Positions 48,621-60,880 of a DNA stretch of 64,000 nucleotides are shown piece by piece. Under the pieces are notes generated by a model. The model did no database searches and was not told where the DNA came from. It saw only the letters and a list, made by a program, of their open reading frames with translations. Numbering within the stretch: the stretch's first letter is position 1; every line of letters starts with the position of its first letter. Position numbers and translations under genes: made by a program. This DNA is from Acanthochromis polyacanthus (lineage: Eukaryota > Chordata > Actinopteri > Pomacentridae), in the NCBI RefSeq assembly GCF_021347895.1, contig NC_067113.1:3392251-3456250 (forward strand). The letters are read 5' to 3'.

Positions 48621-50034
48621 GAGGGATGTAGTTCCACCTTGTGCACTCAGATGCTGGTAATTGGAGAGATACAGCGAGATTGCTGACACATGACTTGTTC
48701 TAGCTGGGAGGGCTGCATCCTGCCTTTCTTCCATTCCTTCGTTTCATTCATGTCCACTGGGCAGAGGAGCAGAGACTGGAGAACAAAGGCCGTTAAATCA
48801 CATAGCCCCAATTTGGAGCTGCTCCCACTTAACCAACTTTGGATTAAATTGGTTTTCAGTTCTCTGGGCTCCAAATGCTGGCAGAACACACAACTCACAT
48901 AATGATGGGGCCTTTATCTTCAGTCTGTCTTTACTGCTTATGAGAAGCTGTTCTATAAAATAAAAATTCTAATTATTTTCCCATCAATTTTGACAAAAAC
49001 ATCTTCTGTCAGAGTTAACTAGATGGAGTCTTTTACTTTCTGTCAAAGTAGTGCTTGTTTTGATCATGTAGCTCCAACTTGTAAAGAGGCACAGAAAACT
49101 CCAGAGCATCTGTTTCAAAGGGAACAATCCGCATCGTGCTTTATATTTCTGATTTTCAACTTTAGCACATAACTGTACTGAGACATTTTTTTCATTAATT
49201 TACACCTGAACTACTAATACTTAAGACTCTTGGTGAAACCAGAAACTATAGCAAAGGTATTAAATTTGCATGTTGGTTACTCAGTTGAAATCAAACAGCA
49301 ACCTCCTGAGATGAACAATGAAGCACCAAAAACTGCAGCTCCTTAAGTGGCCACTTGAGTCTGTGTCCAAAAGAGAGCTGAAATGTCCAACTTTACAGCA
49401 AAAATAAGCATGTTTACATTCATGGAAACTTTGCAGGGGTGGAATTTTTTAAATATTTTGCCAAGTTTAATTTTATTAAGGTGGCTGCTGTTATAGGACT
49501 GCCAATGGGTTTGTATGACCAATCTCAGCTCTACTCATGCTGCTTCTTCTTGATTTTTTTTGTTTTTGTCAAAGGATGAATGACTATGTAGGCACTCTGT
49601 ACATAACACAGTTAGCCTGTGTTGAAAAGGCTAAACTAGTTTCATTTCAGTGACTCGTGCATATTTTGGTAATTGGATTTTCCACTCTGAAACTGGTATT
49701 GAAAAACAAAAAACGAGTGGTTATTTGATTTTAATTTTAAAATACAAAAATTGAAATAGAAATACAAGGCATTTTTCCTTTTCATGATCAAAAAGGGATA
49801 TACGAAAATTTAAAAATGCTTTGATTTTTATTTTATATTTACAATAACAAAATAAATAAAATCAGTAAGAGACAGAAACAATCCGTGCATCATTCGTTCT
49901 TTCTATTTTCAATTGGTAATCAAAAATGAAAAAATGAAAAAGTGACAGATTATTTTGTTTTTCGTTTTTTAATCTAACACAAAAAATGACAAAATGCCTG
50001 TTTTCTTTGTATTTCAATTTCAGGATCAGATCAA
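48621..50034. other. Non-coding; AT-rich repeat-like stretch near the LINE
   Basis: No gene. The part from about 49700 to 50040 is made of variants of AAAAATACAAAATG and GTTATTTGATTTT, a low-complexity dispersed-repeat-like block that ends where the LINE copy begins. Confidence 0.45.
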
Positions 50035-52217
50035 AAATACAAAATGGAAAAATGGGCCCTCCTGACCAGTCTGTTCAGTCTCTTTCTGTCCCTCTCAGTC
50101 CTCCCTGCTCCCCAGCAGACCACTGCATAGAAAACAGTAGACGCTACCACAGAGTCATAAAATGTCCGCAGCAGAGTCCTGCCCACTCCAAAGGACCTCA
50201 GTCTCCTCAGCAGGTGGAGACGACTTTGGCCCTTCTTGTACAGGACCTCTGTGTTGTGTGACCAGTCCAGTTTGTTGTTGAGGTGAACACCCAGGTATTT
50301 GTATGAGTCCACTATCTCAATGTCCATACCCTGGATGTTCACCGGTGCAGTCTGAGGTGCCCTCCTCCTGCAGAAGTCGATGGTCATCTCTTTCATCTTA
50401 CTGGCGTTGAGCTGCATATGGTTTCGCTCACACCAGTCGACAAAGTCAGAGATGACTGTCCTGTACTCCAGCTTGTCCCCATTAGACACACACCCAACAA
50501 TGGCTGTATCATCAGAGAATTTCTGGAGATGATAGCTCCCAGAGTTGTAGTGGAAGTCCGATGTGTACAGGATAAAGAGAAAGGGAGAGAGCACTGTCCC
50601 CTGTGGGGCCCCCATGCTGCTGACCACTACATCAGAAACACAGTCCTGAAGCCTCACGTACTGTGGTCTGTTGGTGAGGTAGTCGATGATCCAAGCAGTC
50701 AGGTGACAGTCTACTCCCGCTCCCTCAAGCTTCACCCTGAGCAGAGAAGGCTGGATTGTGTTGAAAGCACTGGAGAAGTCAAAGAACATGACCCTTACAG
50801 TGCTGCCGGTGTCCTCCAGGTGAGTCAGCGATCTGTGCAGCAGGTAGACAACTGCGTCATCTACTCCAATGTTCAGTTGGTAAGCGAACTGCAGTGGGTC
50901 CAGATTAGGGCTCACCAGGGGGCGTAGATTCCTGAGGATGATCCTCTCCATCATCTTCATCAGATGAGAAGTGAGGGCCACAGGTCTGAAGTGGTTTGGC
51001 TCCCTGAGGTTCCTAGTCTTTGAGACAGGAACCAGGCAGGATGTCTTCCACAACACAGGAACCCTCTCCAGACTCAGGCTCAGATTAAAGATGCACAGCA
51101 GCACCTCACAGAGCTGGTCTTCACAGTCTCTGAGGATTCTGGAGCCGATTCCATCAGGACCTGTGGCTTTCCTGGTCTTGATCTTTTTTTAACTCACTTC
51201 TCACCTGATCATCTGTTATGGAGAGGCTGGGGGTGGAGGAGGATGACCGGAGAGGGGGTGGGGGGTGACGAGGAGACTGTATGTGGAGTCCAGAGGTGGT
51301 GGAGGGTGGGGGGAGTAGAGGTGTTGTTGGTGGTATGGAGTTGAGGTGTGAAGAAGGAGCTGGCTGGTCAGTGCTTTGATGAGAGGGGGGAGGAGTGGGA
51401 GCAGAGTCAAACCTGTTAAAGAAGAGATTCAGCTCATTGGCCCACTCCTGGTCTCCTGCTGCAGCTCCCCTCTCATGGCCTCCGCTGTAGCCAGAGATGG
51501 ATCTCAGGTCTTTCCAGATCTCCCTTGTGTTATCCTGCAGGTGAGATTCCATCTTGGTCCTGTAGCTGGCCTTGTCCGCCTTAATCTTCTTCTTTATCTC
51601 CTTCTGCACCCTCCGCAGCTCCTCTTTGTCCCCAGATCCAAAAACCCTCCTCTTCTCCTTCAGCAGGGCCTTCAGTTCTGAGGTCACCCAGGGTTTGCTG
51701 TTCGAGAAACACTGTACTTTCCTGGTCGGTACGATGTTCTCTGCACAGAAGTTAATGTAGTCAGTGATATTGTCTGTTAGTGCATCAATGTCATCCCCAC
51801 GTGGACCACACAGCACATCCCAGTCTGTGGTCTCAAAACAGTCCTGCAGCTCCTCAGTAGCCTCAGACCACTTCTTCACATACCTTATGGTGGGGGGTTG
51901 TTTCTTCACCCTTGGTATGTAAATGGGCTGCAGTCTCACCAGGTTGTGATCTTAGCTGCCCAGCGGGGGGAGGGATGAGGAGCTGTATGCATCTTTGATG
52001 TTTGCATACAGTAGGTCTAGGGTTTTACTGTCTCTGGTCTGGCAGGTCACGTACTGAGTGAACGTGGGGAGAGTGGCAGAGAGCGATGCATGATTAAAGT
52101 CTCCTGAGATGATAATAAGAGACTGAGGGTGAGATGTTTACAGCTGGGACACTTCACTGTGGATGAGTTCACAGGCTGCATCGCAGGGATAGGAGCCGTC
52201 CACTGATGTTTCGTTGT
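50035..52217 (-). mobile_element. Rex1/CR1-like LINE, truncated at both ends and inactive
   Basis: A minus-strand jockey-superfamily LINE with part of the endonuclease and most of the reverse transcriptase. The endonuclease end (52210-51950) has ISGDFNH and DHNLV but two in-frame stops. A linker frame (51939-51154) ends in a shift at a run of T (about 51187). The polymerase frame (51104-50031) is open for 357 codons: GVDDAVVYLL, FFDFSSAFNTIQPSLL, MGAPQGTVLSPFLF, FSDD active site (about 50506-50520) and SYKYLGVHLNNKLDW. The C-terminal tail and 3' UTR are missing. Assignment to Rex1 rather than another CR1-clade family is tentative. Confidence 0.8.
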
Positions 52218-52855
52218 TCATTGAGGCAGATGTGAAAGTGGATAATCCATGTTGGTCAGAATGGCCTCCATCTTGCTCAGTGCCCGTCTCTCCACCTCAT
52301 CCTCCAATGTGTTCAATCTGATTCCAACCACAGAGCCAGCTTTTTTAATCAGTTTGTTCAGACACCTTGCATCCTTCTGTTTTATACTGCCTCCCCAGCA
52401 GACTGCAGCATAAAACAGGACACTTGCTACCACAGACTGATAAAACATCTGCAGCATCTTACTGCAGATGTCTAGTGATTGAAGTCTTCTGAGGCAATAA
52501 AATCGGCTCTGGCCCTTTTTGTAGACGAAGTCTACGTTTGTAGACCAGTCCAACTTATTATCAAGGTGGACACCTAAATATTTATATGATGTCACCATCT
52601 CGATGTCCACGCCACAAGTGTTCACTGGCTGAAGAGGGGGTTTGGATCTGTAAATCTATGATCATTTCCTTTGTCTTTGAGGCGCTGAGTAGCAGGCAGT
52701 TTTTATGACTCCAGTCACTGAAGGCACTTATCAGATCTCTGTATTCAGCTTCATGTCCATTTCTGATACATGCCACAATCGCAGTGTCATCAGAGTATTT
52801 CTGAATGTGGCAGGACTCAGTGCTGTATTTGAAATCAGATGTATACAGAGTGAAC

Positions 52856-55695
52856 TCTTGATAGTGTTGCACCTGTAAAAAAGAAAGTTATATCTCAGAG
52901 AAGACTTGCTCCTTGGTATAATTCCCAGCTGCGGACTTTAAAGCAGGCATCCCGAAAGCTGGAAAGAAAGTGGTATTCCACTAATTCAGAGGAAGTGTAT
53001 GTGGCTTGGAAAAATAGTCTAGTAATCTACAAAAAAGCTCTTCGTAATGCCAGGACAACTTATTATTCATCTTTAATAGAGGAGAACAAGAATAACCTTA
53101 GGTTTCTCTTTAGCACTGTAGCCAGGCTCACAAAGAGTCAGAGGTCTGTTGAACCTTGTATTCCTTTAGCTTTAACCAGTAACGACTTCATGAGCTTCTT
53201 TACACATAAAATAGTTATGATTAGAGATAAAATTAATCTGGCCCTTCCTACAAATGTCACAGATGCTTTTGAATTGGCTGTTAGACCTGATGAATCTTTA
53301 GAATTCTTCACTCCTATATGTCTCTCTGAACTAATTTCAACAGTTTCTACATCCAAACCATCAACATGTCTTTTAGATCCTATCCCAACTAGACTCTTCA
53401 AGGAGATTTTACTTTTAATTAATTCTTCAATGTTAGATCTGATTAATCTCTCTCTAGTAACAGGCTATGTACCACAGGCTTTTACGGTTGCTGTCATCAA
53501 ACCTTTGCTTAAAAAGCCCACTTTAGATCCAGATGTATTAGCTAACTATAGACCAATATCCAACCTACCATTTCTCTCTAAAATTCTGGAAAGAACAGTT
53601 GCAAATCAATTATGTGAACACTTACAAAGGAATAATTTGTTTGAAATGTTTCAGTCAGGCTTCAGAGTGCATCATAGCACAGAAACAGCTCTAGTGAAAG
53701 TTACTAATGACCTTCTCATAGCATCAGATAATGGACTAGTCTCTATACTTGTTTTGTTAGATCTTAGTGCAGCGTTTGACACAATCGACCACAACATTTT
53801 ATTACAGCGTCTAGAACATTCAATTGGCATTAAAGGGACAGCACTGGACTGGTTTAAATCCTACTTATCAGATAGGTTCCAGTTTGTGCATGTCAACAAT
53901 AACTCTTCTGAACATACTAAAGTTAATCATGGAGTTCCTCAGGGTTCTGTCTTAGGACCTATACTTTTCACATTATACATGCTTCCTTTAGGCAATATTA
54001 TTAGGAAGCATTGTATTAACTTCCATTGTTATGCAGATGACACACAATTGTATTTATCTATGAAGCCAGATGAAACTGATCAGTTAGCTAGACTGCAAGA
54101 TTGTCTTAAGGACATTAAAACCTGGATGACTTTTAACTTCCTACTGCTAAATTCAGACAAAACTGAAGTCATTGTATTTGGCCCCAAACATCTTAGAAAC
54201 TCGCTTTCAAAGCAAACAGTTACTCTGGATGGCATCACATTGGCCTCCAGTACTACTGTGAGGAATCTTGGAGTTATTTTTGACCAGGACATGTCCTTTA
54301 ACTCACACATAAAGCAAGTCTGTAGGACTTCCTTTTTTCACCTGCGTAATATTGTAAAAATCAGGAAAATCCTGTCTCAGAGTGATACAGAAAAATTAGT
54401 TCATGCTTTTGTTACTTCCAGGCTTGACTATTGCAATTCCTTATTATCGGGTTGTTCAAATAGCTCTCTCAAACATCTAGAGTTGATCCAAAACGCTGCT
54501 GCGAGAGTACTGACAGGAGTTAGCAAAAGAGATCATATTTCCCCTATACTTGCTTCTCTTCACTGGCTTCCTGTTAAATCCAGAATAGAATTTAAAATCC
54601 TTCTTCTGACATATAAAGCTCTCAATAACCAATCTCCATCATATCTTAAAGATCTGATAGTACCTTATTATCCTAGTAGAACTCTTCGCTCTCAAACTGC
54701 AGGCTTACTTGTTGTTCCTAGAATTTCTAGAAGTACAATGGGAGGCAGAGCCTTCAGTTATCAGGCGTCTCTCCTGTGGAACCTGCTCCCAGTTTGGGTT
54801 CGGGAGGCAGACACCCTCTCTATTTTTAAGACCAGGCTTAAAACGTTCCTTTTTGACAAATCTTATAGTTGGGGCTGACTGGGTGACCCACAGGGGTTCG
54901 GCTTGTGTCTTCATTGCACAGCTGACTCCCTCGTGGACGTCCCTTCGTTCTGCCTCTAGTCATGCTGCTATAGGCCTAGGCTGCTGGGGGATTTTTCTTG
55001 ACGCACTGAGCCCTTCTCTATCTGCCTTTACATTTAATATGTATACCGTTATTGCAGTACATTCACTCTGTTTCCCCCTGTGCTATTTCTCCGAGTGTCC
55101 CTGGTCCCAGAGCTGGATGCTTCAGATCTGCGGTCGATGTTCCACCAACTGGTCCAGTCTCCATCATGTCCACTATGGGATGCTGCTGCTGACCTTCCTC
55201 CAGCCCTCTGCTTCCAGCTCCCCTTTTCCACCAGTCAACTCTGCATTGCCTTCACTATAATTGTTATGCTAACTTACATAGTTTGAATTTTACTGCTAGT
55301 TATATATGGAGTATGTTTAATGTCAGAGCCGTACATCATAAGAGTAAACTATGAGTCAGTTTGCAATGTTAGCTTATACTTTGTCTGTGTCACATATCCT
55401 GTCATGCATGTATCGAAAAGTGTGTTGTGTTTTCCTTGCTTTCCCACCCCTCCCTCTTCTCCCATCCCTCCCTCTTGCCCTCCTCTGTCCTTCTCAACCC
55501 GCCCGGCCAGCAGGCAGATGGGTCCCCCCTATATAGAGCCGGGTTCTGCTCGAGGTTTCTTCCCTGTTAAAAGGGTGTTTTTCCTTGCCACTGTCGCCTT
55601 TGGGCTTGCTCTGGGGGTCAGGCATATGGGTTCTGTAAAGCGTCTTGAGACGATTTGACTGTAATTGACGCTATATAAATAAAATTGAATTGAAT
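52856..55695 (+). mobile_element. L2 (Maui-type) LINE, 5'-truncated, inserted in the Rex1-like LINE
   Basis: 2.84 kb, plus strand, flanked by TGAAC at 52851-52855 and 55696-55700. It starts inside ORF2 and ends with the typical fish L2 3' UTR: GAGGTTTCTTCCCTGTTAAA, CGTCTTGAGACGATTTG, GCTATATAAATAAAATTGAA and an (AATTG)n-type tail. Removing it restores the reading frame of the host LINE, so the site is exact. The open ORF and clean tail indicate a younger insertion than its host. Confidence 0.9.
52857..54878 (+). CDS. L2 LINE ORF2, reverse transcriptase part
   Basis: Open for 673 codons from the truncation point to a normal stop; there is no start codon, because the endonuclease part is missing. 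It begins [14 protein letters not shown] with the endonuclease-polymerase linker. Reverse-transcriptase motifs follow in order: [85 protein letters not shown], the active site [10 protein letters not shown] (YADD at 54030-54041), then LNSDKTEVI and LGVIFDQDM. The C-terminal segment has [11 protein letters not shown], a [13 protein letters not shown] stretch, and [13 protein letters not shown]. No stop or frameshift interrupts it. It cannot start its own cycle without the missing 5' part. Confidence 0.9.
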   Translation, partial: LDSVAPVKKKVISQRRLAPWYNSQLRTLKQASRKLERKWYSTNSEEVYVAWKNSLVIYKKALRNARTTYYSSLIEENKNNLRFLFSTVARLTKSQRSVEPCIPLALTSNDFMSFFTHKIVMIRDKINLALPTNVTDAFELAVRPDESLEFFTPICLSELISTVSTSKPSTCLLDPIPTRLFKEILLLINSSMLDLINLSLVTGYVPQAFTVAVIKPLLKKPTLDPDVLANYRPISNLPFLSKILERTVANQLCEHLQRNNLFEMFQSGFRVHHSTETALVKVTNDLLIASDNGLVSILVLLDLSAAFDTIDHNILLQRLEHSIGIKGTALDWFKSYLSDRFQFVHVNNNSSEHTKVNHGVPQGSVLGPILFTLYMLPLGNIIRKHCINFHCYADDTQLYLSMKPDETDQLARLQDCLKDIKTWMTFNFLLLNSDKTEVIVFGPKHLRNSLSKQTVTLDGITLASSTTVRNLGVIFDQDMSFNSHIKQVCRTSFFHLRNIVKIRKILSQSDTEKLVHAFVTSRLDYCNSLLSGCSNSSLKHLELIQNAAARVLTGVSKRDHISPILASLHWLPVKSRIEFKILLLTYKALNNQSPSYLKDLIVPYYPSRTLRSQTAGLLVVPRISRSTMGGRAFSYQASLLWNLLPVWVREADTLSIFKTRLKTFLFDKSYSWG

Positions 55696-57940
55696 TGAAC
55701 AGGAATGGAGCCAGGACTGTTCCTTGTGGAGCCCCAGTACTACTCATTAATGTCCCAGAAACACAGTTCCCCAGCCTGACAAACTGCGGCCTTCCTGTCA
55801 GGTAATCTGTAATCCATGAAACACAGGAAGGATCCACTCCCATCTCTGTGAGCTTGTCTTTGAGGATGGTGGGTTGGATGGAGTTGAATGCATTTGAAAA
55901 ATCAAAGGACATGATTCTCACATAAACTCCAGGTTCCTCCAGATGAGACAGGGCACGGTGAAGCATGAAGAGGATGGCATCATCCACTCCAATGTGTTCT
56001 TTGTAAGCAAACTGCAAGGAATCGAGTTTGTCTTTGACCGCAAGCCTCAGGAGACGTAAAACCAGCCTCTCCAGAGTTTTCATGATGTGTGAGGTCAGAG
56101 CAATAGGTCTGTAGTCATTTAGTTCAGCCGGACATTTGATTTTTGGTACCGGTACGATACAGGATGTTTTCCATAGAGCAGGCACCTGCCCCAGCTGTAG
56201 ACTCAGGTTGAAGATCCTGTGGAGAGGTTGACACAGTTGTGCAGCACAGTCTTTAAGCAGTCTTGGACATATACCATCTGGAGAGCCATCTTCCCAGAGC
56301 AAAGTCTCTGAAGCTCCAACATCACCTCTGTCTCTGTGACAGAGACGGATACAGGTGCTGGAACGGAAGTGGCTGCAGCTGTGGAGACGTGTAGGAGATG
56401 GAGGAGAAGAAGGAGGAGCTATAGTGGGGATTTCCATATGTTGAGGAGAAGAAGGAGGAGTAGCAGTGGAAATAGGTGTGTCCACAGTGTCAAATCTGTT
56501 GAAGAACAAGTTGAGTTTGTCAGCTCTTTCTACATCACCCACTCTTGGCTCCCTCCTCTTCTTATTGTTGTGTCCAGAGATGGCATTGATTCCTCTCCAC
56601 ACATCACGGATGTTACTGTGTAGAAAATTCCTCTCTATATTCTTTTTGTATTCCATCTTTGCCACTTTCAGTCTCCTCTTCAACTCATGTTGCACTTCTT
56701 TGAGCCGTTCTTTGTTACCATCTCTAAAAGCTTGTTTTTTCTGGTTGAGGATTGCCTTTATTTCGCTTATGATCCATGGTTTGTTATTGGGGAAACAGCG
56801 AACAGTCCTCGCAGGTATGACTGTGTCTCTACAGAAGTTGATATATTCAGTAAAACAATCAACCTGTCTGTCAGTGTTCATACTGTCCTCATCTGTTTCC
56901 AGGAGCACATTCCAGTCTGTTGATTCAAAGCAGTCCCTTACAGCTTCACTAGCTTGAGGAGTCCATTTTCTGATTTGGACTTCAGTTGCAGGCTGTCTCA
57001 ACACACACGGTTTGTAACAGGTCTGCAGGTAAACCAGGTTATGATCTGACCTGCCCAGTGGTGGTAAGGCAGTAGCTCTGTAAGCTTCTTTGACATTGGC
57101 ATACAGCAGGTCTAGGGTTTTATTCTCTCTGGTAGGGCAGTTAACAAACTGTGTAAATGCAGTCAGGTGAGAGGAGAGGCTGACATGATTGAAATCTCCT
57201 GATATTATTACAAGTGCCTCAGGATGTTGAGTCTGTATCCTAGCAACAGTATCATGCAACACATCACATGGAACCAAGTCAGTTGCTTTGGGTGGAATGT
57301 ATACAAGTATTGTTATGATGTGACTGAACTCCCTTGGAACATAATATGTCCGAAGTCCAACTGCCAAAAGTTCAATATCTGGACAACACAACTTCTCCTT
57401 AACTGTTATGTGTGAGGAGTTACACCATCTCTGGTTAACAAATAAAGCCAGACCTCCTCCTTTCTTCTTGCCACTAGCTTTAGCATCTCTGTCTGACCTT
57501 ATGAGGGTGAAGCCAGGTAGATCCACAGTTGAGTCTGAGTTGTTTTGATTCAACCAGGTCTCAGTAAAACACAGGAGACTGCATTCACGGTATGTTTTGT
57601 CCGTCTTCACCAATGTCTCCAGCTCGTCACTTTTGTTTGGCAAAGAGTTCACGTTTCCCATGATGATTGATGGAAGAAAGGGCTTGTATCTCCATTTCCT
57701 AGCCTTCACCTTTGCACCAGCACGGCAACCACGAAAACACCTCAAGATGTCCACTGGAATTGGATGTTGCATTCCAGATTTGTTCTGTCTCAATGAAAAA
57801 AGCTCCTCTCTTGAATAGATTCTTCTCCCGCAGAAACCTCCATCAGCAGTCGATAAAACACGACAAAATATTTTAAAAATATAGCAAAAATACAGCAAAA
57901 ACTGAAAACAGTTAAGAGACACCAAACTTTGCAGCCGCAG

Positions 57941-59035
57941 GTTCCAGAATAACTCCTACTCCATTTCTCTTCCTATCTACACCATGATAGAACAACTTGA
58001 ACCCTGCTCCTAAACTTCTAGCTTTACTACCTTTCCACCTGGTCTCCTGGACACAGAGAATGTCCACCTTCCTCCTCTGCATCATGTCAACCCGCTCTCT
58101 ACCTTTTCCTGTCATAGTTCCAACTTTCAAAGTCCCTACTCTCAGTCCTTGACTCTTGGTGTTCCTCTTCTCTCTCTTCCTACGAACACACCTTCCTCCC
58201 CTCCTTCTTCGATCAACAGCATTTTCCACCGGCACTCTGTAGGTCGACAGCACCGATGGCAGTTGTTGTTAACCCGGGCCTCGACCGATCCGGTATGGAA
58301 ATCATACATTTGATTCGCATGTTTGATTTGGCCAAAGTTTAACCCCTTAAGCTTCAGTGTACCGCCAGCGGTACACCTACTAATTTGCATAGGAATTTCA
58401 AGAATGTCCGACGGCTGCAAACACGATTATACAAACACTATACACCGATGGAAAGCTTAGATTCTCATGAATCCGCCGGTATAAACCACTTTCAGATGTG
58501 ATTACTACAGCGGGTGAGAAAAACACATTTGTCCGTTATGTGTGCTTCAACGCACACAGCGCGACTCACATTTCCGGGTTTATTATTACACACACAAAAA
58601 AAAGATTCCACAAAAAACGGCCATAATCCAACCTTTTACATCCAGACGACACAAGTCAGTAAACTATTTTGTCCAAAACATGTCCTGAAGTCGGTATAAA
58701 ATCCCCGAATCGGTCATTTTCAAGGAAATGCACCTCCCAATATTCCCCGTATTTTTCGTAATTTTTTAAATTTAAAAATAGAATATTAGCGATTTTTTTG
58801 TACTGAAAACGGCTGGAATTGACTGAAGCTTAAAGGGTTAAACTTGGATTTTCAATAAGTCCTGTGCTGTCAGTAGTCCTGAATATCTGCTGAGTCTCTG
58901 AAGTTAAACTGGAGAAAACAGTAAATCTACTCTCTAGTCGTTAACATTGTGCCGGTCCCAAGCCCAGATAAATACAGAGGGTACAGAGGGTTGTGGCAGG
59001 AAGGGCATCCGACGTTAAGGGAGGCCGAGGACTAT
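57941..59035 (-). mobile_element. RTE-type LINE, 5' fragment
   Basis: On the minus strand, from about 59030 down, the 5' UTR has GGATGCCCTTCCTGCCACAA and GGGCTTGGGACCGGCAC. After the nested element at 58343-58837 come ACCGGATCGGTCGAGGCCCG and then a frame (58253 to about 57945) reading LRVGTLKVGTMTGKGRERVD, RRKVDILCVQETRWKG and GFKLFYHGVDRKRNGVGVIL. This is the start of the RTE endonuclease, often labelled craniofacial development protein 2-like in fish. The rest of the endonuclease and the polymerase are missing; the sequence passes directly into the Rex1-like LINE. Confidence 0.7.
58343..58837. mobile_element. TTAA-flanked short element, piggyBac-like
   Basis: 495 bp with inverted ends CCCCTTAAGCTTCAGT and, reversed, CCCTTTAAGCTTCAGT, and TTAA on both sides (58339-58342 and 58838-58841). 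It is inserted into the 5' UTR of the RTE fragment. An inner palindrome GTACCGCCAGCGGTAC lies at 58359-58374. Positions 58370-58512 are homologous to 5958-6107 in the unrelated element at 5684. Confidence 0.8.
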
Positions 59036-59420
59036 AATTTGTGAAATCTCAAGTAGTTTGGAAGCCAAGTCTGTTGTGCTTACACAAGTGTGATGTGGAA
59101 ACCTGAAGCTTGAAGACATCTTGTGTCCAACAGTTAAACCTGTGAAAAAAAAAAATTGGTACATTTATATTGTGGAATTTTGCATAAGGTACAAGGAACA
59201 GATGTAATTTTAAGGATTGTAAGAAAATATATTTGTCTCTTTCTGTGGAAAAACAATATCAGACAAACTATTTTTCAAAGTACCATATTTTCCATGCATC
59301 TTAAAACACAACAAAGTTATTGCCGCATTTTCTAGTTATTGTTAGGATTCATCATAATTAGCCATTGCCAAAATTGTGAATGCTCTGTGTGTGATAGCAA
59401 TTATTTTTATATATTTTCAC
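59036..59420. other. Non-coding upstream of the RING-like gene
   Basis: AT-rich; may be intron. No upstream exon of the RING-like gene was recognised here. Confidence 0.4.
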
Positions 59421-59897
59421 AGATCAGTGTACCTCGCTGAGGTGGTTGGTGGAAGGTTGAGTCCCAGCAGAATGGTGGTGGTCCGGTTTCTGGAATGTGA
59501 GGCTACCCTGCAGGGGATCATCGAGAAAGTACAAGAAGCCATTGGAAATCATGACCCTGTGGTGTTGACTGATGTGCAAGGGAATGCAATTTTGGAGTAA
59601 GAAGGAAATACAGGTGGGTACATTTAAAATTATTTAATTTTTTAAGTTAACTTTAGTGACTGAAAATTAAATGGCACATTATTCCTCATGTCTGGACCAA
59701 CCACTTGAGTTGTAATGTTTTTTCCTGGTCTCTACCCCCATTCTAAAGGGTCACAGTACTGGAAACAGAATGCACGAAATATTCTTGCTGTACAAGAACA
59801 GCATTTCCAGGAGCTGCAGAACAAAAAACAGAGGAGAACAAGGTATTATTAAGCAATCATAGTACTCTTATTTGTCCAAACAACGAAATGTATTATG

Positions 59898-60025
59898 CAG
59901 GGTTCCCATGGTCATGAAATTCTTGGAAAAGTTATGAAATTATTTTTAAAAAGAGTTTTCCAGAGCTGGAGATGATTTTGAATTAACAGAAGACTTTGGA
60001 AAAGTTTTGAATATGCACTGTTTTT
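59898..60025. repeat. Intronic dispersed repeat, copy 1
   Basis: Lies in intron 2 of the RING-like gene. Phrases GGTTCCCATGGTCATGAAAT, TCTTGGAAAAGTTATG, TTTTCCAGAGCTGGAGATG and ATATGCACTGTTTTTGGCTA occur in order, and again in intron 3 at 60572. Probably a short DNA element. Confidence 0.6.
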
Positions 60026-60571
60026 GGCTACTGTTTTTCCTCCTCTGCTTCCTCTCCCCATCCTCATCCTCCTCCCAGAAAGGTCAGGTTTCCACCCAAC
60101 CACTACCAAACCACTATATCACAATCAATACATGTCTGTGTTGTTTTTTTCCTTGTAACAGCCGAAAAGATGAAGATGCTGCAGGCACTGGAGACATCAC
60201 TGAGAAAGTAGAAGAGCTTGTACTGGCAGCACAGAGCTTACCAGATGTCACTGCAGCAATCAGAGAGCTCACCAATCTGGCTACCACTCGAAAAGTCATC
60301 CTGACTCCGTCCCAGCTACAGGCCATCAAGCAAGGGTTCTGCTGTGTTATTTGTATGAGTAAGTACGCAAAAGATAGTATTGTCCCACATGCAAAATAAT
60401 GTTGGAGCTGTTTTATTTGGTGTGTGCCAGAATTTAATATTTCCTAATACACATTTTTATTTTCACTAACCAAGATGTCTTCTCCACTACAATTATTACA
60501 TGTATTGATGCAGTCCTTTGTGGAACGGCCCATTGTGTAACAATATAATAACAAATAATCTTTTAAATGAC

Positions 60572-60880
60572 AGGATTCCCACAGTCATGACATTCCTGGA
60601 AAGGTTTTTACATTAGAAAAAAAATGTCTTCCAGACCTGGAAATTGTTTGAAATTAACAGGAAAAATTTTAAATATACACTGTTTATGGCTATTGTTTCT
60701 CCTCTTTACATCCTCCTCCTATTCTCCTCCACTCAGAGCCTCATTATTGCACCATTTGATTGTTGTGAACTTACTTATTGAAAACTACCGTATGTAGATA
60801 AAATTCTGTAAATAAGGTAAAATATTATGGAAAAGCTTTGAAAATTAGTTTGTAAAAATGTGTGAGAACCCTGAAATATT
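60572..60880. repeat. Intronic dispersed repeat, copy 2
   Basis: Lies in intron 3. It repeats GATTCCCACAGTCATGACAT, TCCTGGAAAGG, TCTTCCAGACCTGGAAATTG and ATACACTGTTTATGGCTATT, and runs on to TGTGTGAGAACCCTGAAA at 60860-60877, which looks like the inverted other end (GGGTTCC-type). Copy 2 thus seems more complete than copy 1. Confidence 0.55.

Larger units (their letters stand above)
52218..57940 (-). mobile_element. Rex1/CR1-like LINE, second copy, split by an L2
   Basis: The same family as the copy at 50035. It is read from 57925 down to 55696, is interrupted by the L2 at 52856-55695, and resumes at 52855 down to 52218. The first part has an N-terminal YSREELFSLRQ region and an apurinic endonuclease (CFTETWLNQNNSD, ISGDFNH, GRSDHNLVYL). 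A linker and reverse-transcriptase blocks (FAYKEHIGVDDAILFMLHRA, MSFDFSNAFNSIQP, STGAPQGTVLAPFLF) follow in one frame of over 700 codons. After the L2, LYTSDFKYS, YSDD (52784-52797) and YKYLGVHLDNKLDW follow, with one frameshift at about 52630. The 3' end is truncated where the other copy begins. Confidence 0.85.

Noticed and set aside
54709..55260. 183-codon frame after the L2 polymerase
   Set aside because: It overlaps the end of the L2 ORF2 in another frame and runs into the L2 3' UTR; no domain.
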